Part shown: piece after piece, positions 33,483 to 41,580 of the stretch | Numbering within the stretch: the first letter of the stretch is position 1 | Layout of the letters: each line of letters begins with the position of its first letter | IMG/VR virus record: IMGVR_UViG_3300036791_000703 | Span: 1 to 64,000 of that record | Length of the DNA: 64,000 nt | Reading direction: 5' to 3' (one strand) | Origin: a virus | The notes under the pieces: model-generated | Database searches by the model: none | What the model saw: the letters and a program-made list of their open reading frames with translations, nothing else | Told to the model about the DNA's origin: nothing | Translations under genes and position numbers: made by a program

Positions 33483-36004
33483 TCACTGGTCGCGACCGCT
33501 TAGCGGCCGGCCGTCTCGCTGCCCCGACTGGTGGGGGTATTTCGGCATCGTCGTTTGCCGTCGGCTCGCCGGTCTTCACGGCGCCGATCACGGCGCCGCC
33601 GCTCAACAATCTCGCGCCGTCGGCCGACTATTCGTCGATCCTGCCCGGCTCGCCCTATGTGCTGGTCGACGACCTCGGCCACGTCTGGGCGCTCGACGCG
33701 ACAGGGAACGTCTGGCGTGACGGCGTCAGCTGGGCGGCTTCGACGAACAACGCGACGGCGACCCTGATTGAGAAGGTCGGCACCACCGTCTGGGTCAAAG
33801 GATCGTTCTCTGGATATTCGTGGGCTTATTACAACACCGGCGTGTTCGTCTATTCGACGGTGGGGCCGCGACAGCCGCTGCCCGCAGCGAACAGACTTTC
33901 CGTCGGTTCGCTGGAAATCGGAACGCCGTTGGCTGCGTTGCCGAAGCCCGCGACCGGTGTCGACCTCGTCGTCGGTTCGCCGGTCATCGGCATTCCTCAG
34001 GGTCCGTCACGGTCGGGCACGGCGATCTACGCGCCCACCGGCGGCGCGATCGTGGTCGGCGCCAGCATCTGGACATTCGGCCTCAGCCCGCCCGGCGATC
34101 CCAACAACAAGTACGTGCTGCTCAACGGTGCCAATCCCGGGGGCACGCAGCTCGCCGCCTACCTGATCGAGGTCGATACCAGCGGCGTCGTGTGGGCGAA
34201 AGCCTACAATGGTCAGTGGTACTACTGGAGCGGCACCGCAATGGTGCCGTGGCCGGCGCCGCCCAAGCTCGCGATCCCCGCCGCGGTCCCGCTGACGGTA
34301 GGAAGCCCCGCCGTGGGCGTGCCGCTGCCCGCGGTGACGTGGTTCAACGTCTATGGGTTCTCGGTCGGCTCGCCGCAAATCGGCGTCCCGAGCTTCATAG
34401 GCGTCACCACGATGCCGACCCCGATCGGCATCTGGATCGGGCCGTCGTCGATCGGGGTGGCATGGCCGGAAGCCAGCGAGGTCAATCACCTCACGGCGCT
34501 CGATCTCGTGCCCTGGTTCCCCGACATCGGGACCCAGCCGCTGGCGGTGGCACTGGCCGGCAACGAGATCGGCACCACCGATCCGATCATCCGGCCGCTC
34601 GACCAGCATCTCGGCTCGGTGCTGCTCTATCGCTCGGCCTCGGGGCTGGAACGGGCGATGGCCGATGTCGACGGCTTCCGCCTCACCGCGACCTACGCCG
34701 AGATCATCAAGGACCAGTGGGACCCCGACGCGATCAGCAGTCAGAACCTTCCCTTCCTGGCCTACGCCATGGGCGTCAATCTGTGGGAGCCAGATTGGAG
34801 CGACGAGTTTCGCCGCTATTGGGTGAAGAACCAGTGGACGCTCAAGACCATCCGCGGCTCGCTCTACGGCATCACCACCTACGTCGCCGCGGTCGGCGGC
34901 AAGGTGCTCAGCGCGATCGTGCCGCCCGCCAAGTTCTTTCCCGGCCCGAGCTACACCGCAGATCAGCGCGCCGCCTATGTCGCGCGTTTTCCGCAGCTGC
35001 GGCTCTATCCCTACGTGGCGCGGGTCGAACTGGCCTACATCTGCTGTTGCTCGAAATTCATCTCAGGGTTGGAGCCCAACGAGAAACGCACCTTCAACAA
35101 GAACGGCTGCTTCACCGGGCCGTTGTGGAAATTCTATCCGACCGCGCAGGATGCCGGCGGGCGCTACACGCGAACCTCGGTGCTGTACGATCCGGCCACC
35201 GGCATCGAGACGCCGCTGACCTATCGCACCCACACCACGGTGACGCTGTCCGGTGCGACCCAGACCGTCGCCGAGATCACGGTGCCGGCGAAGGCGCCGA
35301 ACACGTGGTTTCTCGGCGATCCCAATCGCTATCCGTTGCCGGCGAAGCATCCGCCGCGCAACACCCAGAACCAACATTCGATCTTCCTCGGCTCCGATCT
35401 GTCGGTCGCCGCGCGCACCATCCAGATCGTGGTGCCGACGACTTCATCGATCGGTTACTCGAAGGCGATCTATCAGACCATCAGCTGGGGCAATGAGAAG
35501 CTGATCGATCTTTACCCTGACACGATCAACCTCGTTCACAGCTATTCGAAGTTCGGTGTCTATAACGGCGCCGCGAAGGGCAAAGTCTATTTGATGGGCG
35601 GCAGCGTCGGGACTTCGTACTTGGTGCGATCGGTGGCGTGGCAATACACCTACATGGTCTGGTACCTGTTCGATCCGTCACGCGTGCCCGACTATCGCAA
35701 GGCCAGCGTCTATATGGGCCATGCTCAATTCGGCCAGCATAAGTACACGGCGAAGATTCGGATCGATGTCGGCGAGGTGTGGCGGCCTTGGTACTTCTCC
35801 GGCACCAGCTTCGTCCGCGGTCACTGGCACCCACCGGACAATCGACGCATCGAGGCGGTACGCCGCGCCGTCACCGCGGCGATGGCCGAACGTGACACCG
35901 TCGGCATCGACACTGCGATCAAGCGCATCATCAGCACCAACGACAGTCTGCCGTGTGACGGGACATTCACCGTTGGTGAGTGGATCGATGCGCGTGTCAT
36001 ATAG
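33479..36004 (+). CDS. tail protein I fused to VGSPxIGxP adhesin-like N-terminus
   Basis: The 841-aa protein starts at a TTG overlapping the upstream stop. Residues 1-310 carry five VGSP-type motifs (~26, 140, 163, 273, 294; e.g. VGSPVIGIP, VGSPAVGVP, VGSPQIGVP) between strand segments. Residues 340-500 match P2 gpI (NLPFLAYAMGVNLWEPDWSD, KNQWTLKTIRGSLYGITTYV), the baseplate component next to J. The rest is strand-rich. The fusion to a repeat-bearing domain is unusual for gpI, which is normally ~180 aa. Confidence 0.7.
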   Translation: MITGRDRLAAGRLAAPTGGGISASSFAVGSPVFTAPITAPPLNNLAPSADYSSILPGSPYVLVDDLGHVWALDATGNVWRDGVSWAASTNNATATLIEKVGTTVWVKGSFSGYSWAYYNTGVFVYSTVGPRQPLPAANRLSVGSLEIGTPLAALPKPATGVDLVVGSPVIGIPQGPSRSGTAIYAPTGGAIVVGASIWTFGLSPPGDPNNKYVLLNGANPGGTQLAAYLIEVDTSGVVWAKAYNGQWYYWSGTAMVPWPAPPKLAIPAAVPLTVGSPAVGVPLPAVTWFNVYGFSVGSPQIGVPSFIGVTTMPTPIGIWIGPSSIGVAWPEASEVNHLTALDLVPWFPDIGTQPLAVALAGNEIGTTDPIIRPLDQHLGSVLLYRSASGLERAMADVDGFRLTATYAEIIKDQWDPDAISSQNLPFLAYAMGVNLWEPDWSDEFRRYWVKNQWTLKTIRGSLYGITTYVAAVGGKVLSAIVPPAKFFPGPSYTADQRAAYVARFPQLRLYPYVARVELAYICCCSKFISGLEPNEKRTFNKNGCFTGPLWKFYPTAQDAGGRYTRTSVLYDPATGIETPLTYRTHTTVTLSGATQTVAEITVPAKAPNTWFLGDPNRYPLPAKHPPRNTQNQHSIFLGSDLSVAARTIQIVVPTTSSIGYSKAIYQTISWGNEKLIDLYPDTINLVHSYSKFGVYNGAAKGKVYLMGGSVGTSYLVRSVAWQYTYMVWYLFDPSRVPDYRKASVYMGHAQFGQHKYTAKIRIDVGEVWRPWYFSGTSFVRGHWHPPDNRRIEAVRRAVTAAMAERDTVGIDTAIKRIISTNDSLPCDGTFTVGEWIDARVI

Positions 36005-36013
36005 GAGAGGGTA

Positions 36014-38518
36014 ATGGCCGAAAACGCAGTCATCTTCCGCGACAATCAGGAAGTCCAGGCCGCCGACTTCAATAACCTGCAGGATTGGTTGGGCACCTCG
36101 CTCGACCATGTCGTGGTCGACGCCATCGAGCCGAACCAGTCCTACACCGGCTTCATGCTCTCGAAGACCGCACCGACCCAGATCAGTGTCGCGCCCGGCC
36201 GGGTTTACTCGAAAGGGGCGGTCTATGCGCGCCTCGACACGGTGACGCTCGATTGCTTCAACGTGTTGCCGGTCACCCAGAAGAAACAGATCGCTGTGGT
36301 GGCGTGGGGCAGCACGATCACCCAGGACACCCAGCCGCGCGACTTCATCATCGACGCCGACACCGGCGAAGCGCAGCCGCAATCCGTCGACATGACGACG
36401 ACGCGGTATGCCAACGTCGATCTCGTGCCCGGCGTCGAGAGCGCATCACCGCAATTTCCGCCGATCGACGCGAGCGACGTGCTGATCGGTTACGTGCTGT
36501 GCGATCCGACTGGCATCGTATCGTTCCAGCAATCAGTCTTTAACATGCTCGACAACATCTCCGATCTGTCGAACAAGATCACCTCGCTCAACAGCTGGGC
36601 GGCGACGGTCAATGGCCAGATCGCGACCTTGACCTCGGCGCTCGCCGCACTCGCCTCGCAGCTCAAGAACTACACGCTGCTCACCGACTTCCAGAAGTTG
36701 GTCACGCTGGTCAACCAGATTTGGGACCTGATCCATCAGCCGCCGGCCTTCGTGTGGTACGGCACCGACTACTTCCTCGACGAATCGCAGAGCTACACCA
36801 CGGGCAATGTCGACGGCGCCTACCATGCGCATGTCGAGGAGGGGTGCCGCTTTCCCGGTGGCACCGGCACCACCCAGACGACGTTGGCGCTGCTCAATCC
36901 GCAGGACCCTGGCGCGCTGGTCGCCGCCGACGGCTTCACCCTGCCGACGCCATCTGGCGCGCGGATGCGGCTCGATTGCTCGTTCCCTGACTATCCGTGG
37001 ATCGAGGAGCGGTTGCTGCAGTACATCTACACTGCGTTCACCTTGCGCCACCTCTACCCGTCGCGACATCGATTCCGCTGCGGCGGCCTGTGGCCAGTGT
37101 GTCCGCCTGCCGAGGTGTGGTGGTATCAAGCCCAGCTCGATCCGACGACGCGCATCCTGTCATTTCTTTACGAGACCTGGGAGATCGTCGAGTGGGCCGA
37201 GATCGCGGCGCATCAGGAAGACGATATCGACTGGCCGCGCCATCAGTTCGGCCGTTGGCAGTATTATTGGCGCGATTATGTCGACCTGCCCTACTGGTCG
37301 AAGCGGTTCGACAACTTCGATCACTCCGGACAGCACATCGCGCAGACGTTCATGAACGCGCAGGACGGTTGGCTGTCCGGCGTCACCACGTTCATGAACT
37401 CACAGCTGGAGGAGCCACTCACGTTGCTGATCGCAGAGTGCGATCAGCAGGGCAATCCTGATCACATCAACCAGACGATTCGTCGGGTCGTTCTGCAGGC
37501 GACCGATGTCGCCGCGGGATTTGAAAATCCGGTGCTGGTCGGCGACCTGTGGTTCTATCACCAAGCGATGACGGTCGGTGGCACGTGGATCAACTCGATC
37601 CCGATTACCGCAGGTGAGGCTTTGCTCTTGCCGGCGTGGACGTTGTCGAACATTCCGGTCTACATCTTTCCGCTGCGCATGAACTTCCCGCCGGTGTTCC
37701 TGCAGGCTGGCAAGCGCTACAGCATCAGCTTCCTGTCGACCGCCGATCATCGGTTCTGCATCTCGGACCGGTGGGAGTGTTTCGCCATCCATCAGGGCTG
37801 CTACTGGGTCAACGGCTCGGGTGGCCTCTATCTGTGGCCATCGCTGACCTCGCCGAAGACACTGCGCTTCGCGCTTCATTACGCGACCTGGGGACAGTGG
37901 CAGAATAATCCCAACTCTGCTGGCGGCTCGGTGCGCATGGAGCTACAACTGCAGCCGTTGCAGATGGCGGGCGGGATCGCTGGTATCGACGTGCTCGCAG
38001 ATACCATCATCCCGGCCGCTACCGATCTGTCCTATCAAATTCAGCTCAACGGCACGTGGCAGCCGTTCTCCGAAGACCCCGACACGCCGCAGCTGTCCTC
38101 GCTGCCGCCGCTGCTGCCGTTCAAGGTGGTGTTCACCGGCACCACCGACCTGATGCCGGGCATCTCGCTGACCCAGAGCCAAGTGCAGCTGACCGGTGGA
38201 CAGTCCAACACCTTCCACCACATCTCGGAGCCGATCGCGATTGCCGCGGCATGCACTCACGTCAAGGTCGTCGGCAAGCTGATCTCGTTCGACACCACCC
38301 ACCACACCTGCGTCGCCTCGATCCATTTCGGCACCACCCACGCAATGCCGGATATCGTCGGCGATGCGGTGCAGACCGATGGCTCGATCGATCGCACGTG
38401 GACCTTCAACCAGTCGATCGCGGCGCTGGGCTCGTTCTACGTCGAGATCGACGGTACCACCGACGGCGCGATCCCCGGTCGTTTCATCGTCGCCTCGCGC
38501 GTCGCCTATGCCGACTAA
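36014..38518 (+). CDS. large baseplate/tail protein (DUF4815-like)
   Basis: 834 aa. The start (RDNQEVQAADFNNLQDWLGT, SLDHVVVDAI) resembles the opening of DUF4815-type proteins, which occur in phage tail-fibre networks. A helical segment (~180-240) precedes beta-rich domains. The end has a carbohydrate-binding-like region (SNTFHHISEPIAIAAACTHV). Probably connects fibres to baseplate. Domain limits are approximate. Confidence 0.55.
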   Translation: MAENAVIFRDNQEVQAADFNNLQDWLGTSLDHVVVDAIEPNQSYTGFMLSKTAPTQISVAPGRVYSKGAVYARLDTVTLDCFNVLPVTQKKQIAVVAWGSTITQDTQPRDFIIDADTGEAQPQSVDMTTTRYANVDLVPGVESASPQFPPIDASDVLIGYVLCDPTGIVSFQQSVFNMLDNISDLSNKITSLNSWAATVNGQIATLTSALAALASQLKNYTLLTDFQKLVTLVNQIWDLIHQPPAFVWYGTDYFLDESQSYTTGNVDGAYHAHVEEGCRFPGGTGTTQTTLALLNPQDPGALVAADGFTLPTPSGARMRLDCSFPDYPWIEERLLQYIYTAFTLRHLYPSRHRFRCGGLWPVCPPAEVWWYQAQLDPTTRILSFLYETWEIVEWAEIAAHQEDDIDWPRHQFGRWQYYWRDYVDLPYWSKRFDNFDHSGQHIAQTFMNAQDGWLSGVTTFMNSQLEEPLTLLIAECDQQGNPDHINQTIRRVVLQATDVAAGFENPVLVGDLWFYHQAMTVGGTWINSIPITAGEALLLPAWTLSNIPVYIFPLRMNFPPVFLQAGKRYSISFLSTADHRFCISDRWECFAIHQGCYWVNGSGGLYLWPSLTSPKTLRFALHYATWGQWQNNPNSAGGSVRMELQLQPLQMAGGIAGIDVLADTIIPAATDLSYQIQLNGTWQPFSEDPDTPQLSSLPPLLPFKVVFTGTTDLMPGISLTQSQVQLTGGQSNTFHHISEPIAIAAACTHVKVVGKLISFDTTHHTCVASIHFGTTHAMPDIVGDAVQTDGSIDRTWTFNQSIAALGSFYVEIDGTTDGAIPGRFIVASRVAYAD

Positions 38519-38530
38519 AGGGAGAATCAC

Positions 38531-38704
38531 ATGATCTATTGGCAGATCACCGTCAACAGCGGGTTCTTCTTCGCCAACGTGCAGTTCACGCCGATGAAGA
38601 CCTACTTTGTTTCCGATGCGATTTACCAGACCGTCGACATCGGCGACGGCAGTACATTCGCATCGCACTGCGCGTCGGCACAGCAGACCACTGGCCCGAG
38701 GTAA
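38531..38704 (+). CDS. 57-residue tail protein
   Basis: AGGGAG before the ATG supports this gene. Strand-rich (MIYWQITVNSGFFFANVQFT, YFVSDAIYQTVDIGDG) and Gln-rich near the end. It sits between two fibre-complex genes and may be a small tip or chaperone component. No family recognised. Confidence 0.5.
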   Translation: MIYWQITVNSGFFFANVQFTPMKTYFVSDAIYQTVDIGDGSTFASHCASAQQTTGPR

Positions 38705-38707
38705 GCA

Positions 38708-40045
38708 ATGTCCGGTCCCGTCATCTTCATGAAGGACCTGCAGGTCGACGTGTCCGGTGATGTGCTTGATTACATCTTCTTCAATCAACGCTTCCTCATC
38801 ATCACCAACTCGATCAACGGTCTCGCGTCGCGCATGGATGGTTACGACGCAACCATCAACGACATCATGCAGATCGCTCTCAATCGCACCAACATGGTGC
38901 TGGGACCGTTCCTTGAACAGCTGCAGGACGCGGCGCTGTATGGCTTTCTGACCGTCGAGGCGGATATCCCGCTCGGCCAGCCGCCGTTGTCGCTCACCGT
39001 CAACACCGACATGCAGTTCACCTGCACTTCGAGCGGTCTCTCGGTGTTCACGCCGACGCCCTACGTGCTGGCGCTCGACGTGCTCGATCCGAACAACTGG
39101 GGCATCCTGTCGACCACCTCGTACGACGCGACCAGCGGGCAGTACGTCGGCCACGTGGTGTATTGCACCAAGACCCAGCAGAGCGATAAGTGGTCGCTGT
39201 CGTGCAACTCGGCGCTGCCGGCGGCGATGATGCAGCTGCTGACTCAGGCGCAAGCTGCGGCGGCCTCGGCGACCAGTGAAGCCGCTCAAGTCACGCAGCT
39301 GCTCAACGAGGTGACCCAGCTCATTCAGATCGTGCAATCGGGTCCGGTGGTGTCGGTGTGCAACAAGGCTGGCGTGGTGACCTTGGTGCCGGCCGACATC
39401 ACCGGTCTTCTCGATGCGCTCAACGCTTGCGCCACGGTTGGCGCACTCAACACCGGATTGGCGCAGAAGCAGAACAGCTCGGCGGCCCTCACGACGTTCG
39501 CGGCGCTGCCGTCTGCTACCGACAAGCTGCCCTACTTCAGCGGCGTCGGCGCCATGGCGGTGGCGACCTTCACCGCGTTCGCACGCACTCTTGTTGGCGC
39601 TGTCGACGCGCCGACTGCGCGCGGTATCCTTGGGCTCGGCGATGCTTCGACGCACCCGGCCTCAGATTTCGCCACGCCCGCGCAGGTGTCGACGATTATC
39701 GGTCAGACCAACATTCATTCCGATGCGATCCTTGCCATCTCTGACGACCAGACCGGGACCTCGTACATCTTCGTCTCCGCTGACTACGGTCGGACGCTCA
39801 CCATGACGAACGCCGCAGCGATCACGGCGACACTGCCAAACAACCTTCCAAAGGGTTGGAACGCGCTGATCTGCCAGGGCGGCGCCGGTGTGATCACGTT
39901 CGCGGCTGGCGCCGGTGTCACGCTGGTCAACCGCCAGAGTCAGTACAAGTCGGCAGGGCAATACGCGATGCTGTCGCTGATGTGCCTCTCGAACCCGGCT
40001 GGCAACAACCCGGTGATCGTGCTCGGTGGGGATACCTCGGCATGA
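38708..40045 (+). CDS. tail fibre protein, 445 aa
   Basis: The N-terminus is strand-rich (GPVIFMKDLQVDVSGDVLDY), then helical segments rich in Ala/Gln/Ser. The unit FTAFARTLVGAVDAPTARGILGLGD (~285-310) is typical of tail fibres. A C-terminal strand domain (TATLPNNLPKGWNALICQGG) resembles small fibre tips. It overlaps the next ATG. Confidence 0.65.
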   Translation: MSGPVIFMKDLQVDVSGDVLDYIFFNQRFLIITNSINGLASRMDGYDATINDIMQIALNRTNMVLGPFLEQLQDAALYGFLTVEADIPLGQPPLSLTVNTDMQFTCTSSGLSVFTPTPYVLALDVLDPNNWGILSTTSYDATSGQYVGHVVYCTKTQQSDKWSLSCNSALPAAMMQLLTQAQAAAASATSEAAQVTQLLNEVTQLIQIVQSGPVVSVCNKAGVVTLVPADITGLLDALNACATVGALNTGLAQKQNSSAALTTFAALPSATDKLPYFSGVGAMAVATFTAFARTLVGAVDAPTARGILGLGDASTHPASDFATPAQVSTIIGQTNIHSDAILAISDDQTGTSYIFVSADYGRTLTMTNAAAITATLPNNLPKGWNALICQGGAGVITFAAGAGVTLVNRQSQYKSAGQYAMLSLMCLSNPAGNNPVIVLGGDTSA

Positions 40046-40443
40046 TCATCGTGCCGACGGTGCGCGGCTTCGTCAAAGCCTCGGCGCCGAAGGTTACGCC
40101 GACGCTGTCGTTCGATACGCCGCCTCTGCTTCCGGTGTCGGGTCACGGTTCTGTCACTGCCTACACCCCCGCTCATGTCGGTGGCGGCCCGTTCTGGGTC
40201 GAGTGGTCCGGCAACGCCGGCAACGCCATCATCACGGCCGGCGGTCTCTCCACCGACAAGGTGCACAACGTGACCGGCATGACCGTCACCACCGGCATGG
40301 TGCTCTACGGCTTCGGCACCCTCTCCGCCGGGGCGCTCGTTGGCGCCTCCTACCAGATCGGCTTCAACATGAAGACGGCACAGAACGGCACGTTGATCGG
40401 TCTCACCTACTTCAACATCACCACGACTTCCCCGAACGTCTGA
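40042..40443 (+). CDS. virion-associated beta-rich protein, 133 aa
   Basis: It is coupled to the fibre gene by ATG overlap. The whole sequence is Thr/Gly/Val-rich strands (VEWSGNAGNAIITAGGLSTD, VTTGMVLYGFGTLSAG). It could be a fibre-head or capping protein. No specific family. Confidence 0.55.
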   Translation: MIIVPTVRGFVKASAPKVTPTLSFDTPPLLPVSGHGSVTAYTPAHVGGGPFWVEWSGNAGNAIITAGGLSTDKVHNVTGMTVTTGMVLYGFGTLSAGALVGASYQIGFNMKTAQNGTLIGLTYFNITTTSPNV

Positions 40444-40454
40444 CGAGGAAAACG

Positions 40455-40694
40455 ATGGGCTACACCTATGACTATTCGCGGCTGCGCGTCGACGGGGTTC
40501 AATCCATTGTCATCAGCAACATCTCGCCCGATCCTCTGTCGACCGAGTACGTGCGGCTGATCCAGATTTATACCGATCCGGCGACCAACACGAACCGGCG
40601 GCCGATCGTCGAGGTCGCGGTCTATGGCGGTGATCAGCAAATCGCCGACCAGACTCCGTTGGAGATCACCATCCCCGGCGGCGTGGAGTTCTGA
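40455..40694 (+). CDS. small beta protein, 79 aa (paralog of 41308-41538)
   Basis: The middle (YVRLIQIYTDPATNTNRRPI, VEVAVYGGDQ) is nearly the same as in the 41308-41538 product, and both end in IxxPGGxxx. It folds as strands, probably part of the fibre/tail tip complex. GAGG lies before the ATG. Confidence 0.55.
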   Translation: MGYTYDYSRLRVDGVQSIVISNISPDPLSTEYVRLIQIYTDPATNTNRRPIVEVAVYGGDQQIADQTPLEITIPGGVEF

Positions 40695-40696
40695 CG

Positions 40697-41311
40697 ATGC
40701 CGATCGGTCATGTCGCCATCGACAATGTCATGTACGGCGATGCGCTTGCCGGTTTGACGTGGCAATTGCGACTCGGTGGCGGTGGCGATGCCTACCTCTA
40801 CAATGTCTGGGGCACCGTCACCGGAGGTCCGCAGCCCTACGCCATCAGTGCGCAGAACGGCACGAACTTCGTGCGCAACTCGAAGACGTTGCTGTTCGTC
40901 CCCGGTGAGTTCTATCGACAATCGTCGAACGGAGCGGTGATCAATTCGCCAACCGGCGCTCCCGTATCTGCCCAGAGTTTTGACAACGCTCTCGGTGCCT
41001 GGGGGTTACGACAGAGCGGCGCCAGCTGCCCGGTCGTTCCGGTCTCGATCGCGTTCCGGGCGCCGCATCTCGTGCCACAGGGCTTGATCAACGTCGCGAT
41101 CTGGAGCTGGACGCTGGCGACCTATGGCGGCAACAACGCCATCGATCCACAGCAATGCATCAACACCACGGTGCATCTGGCGTTCGATTGGGAGACCGAG
41201 CCGCCGCCGGTCGTTAACCCCGGTCCTTCCGGGCCGGGGACGGTGATCGTGCAGACAGCGCCGGGGATCACGACGCCGAACACCAAGCTCAGCGTCAGGC
41301 AGAACCAATGA
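40697..41311 (+). CDS. beta-rich virion protein, 204 aa
   Basis: Strand-rich domain (DNVMYGDALAGLTWQLRLGG, DAYLYNVWGTVTGG) with a C-terminal Pro/Thr linker (PGPSGPGTVIVQTAPGITTP). It lies between the two small paralogs and is linked to both, which hints at one functional set. Function unknown. Confidence 0.5.
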   Translation: MPIGHVAIDNVMYGDALAGLTWQLRLGGGGDAYLYNVWGTVTGGPQPYAISAQNGTNFVRNSKTLLFVPGEFYRQSSNGAVINSPTGAPVSAQSFDNALGAWGLRQSGASCPVVPVSIAFRAPHLVPQGLINVAIWSWTLATYGGNNAIDPQQCINTTVHLAFDWETEPPPVVNPGPSGPGTVIVQTAPGITTPNTKLSVRQNQ

Positions 41312-41538
41312 GCAATGGTGATCCGATCGTCGACACCGCGAGCGGGCTGTTCTCGATCTCGGTGATCGCGCCCGACCCCAACAGCAATTCCTATGTCCGG
41401 CTGATCCAGATTTACGCCGACCTGCCGGACGTTACCAACCGGCGGCCGATCGTCGAATTGCTTCTCTACGGTGGCGATCAGACGGCGGGCAATGTCACGC
41501 CGCTGCAGATCAGCGTGCCCGGCGGCACGGTGTACTGA
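41308..41538 (+). CDS. small beta protein, 76 aa (paralog of 40455-40694)
   Basis: Shares YVRLIQIY, NRRPIVE, YGGDQ and IxVPGGT with the 40455 product, so they are diverged duplicates around the 40697 gene. The ATG overlaps the previous stop (ATGA). Confidence 0.55.
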   Translation: MSNGDPIVDTASGLFSISVIAPDPNSNSYVRLIQIYADLPDVTNRRPIVELLLYGGDQTAGNVTPLQISVPGGTVY

Positions 41539-41552
41539 TCGCATAGCGATCA
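41536..41552. promoter_or_regulatory. inverted repeat upstream of the tail sheath gene
   Basis: TGATCGC-ATA-GCGATCA is a 7-bp perfect stem that begins at the stop codon of the preceding gene (TGA 41536-41538). It could be an mRNA processing or attenuating element ahead of the abundantly made sheath, or an operator. The ribosome site (AAAGGAAAG) is 25 bases further on. Confidence 0.45.
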
Positions 41553-41580
41553 AATCTTCACACACGAAAGGAAAGAGACC

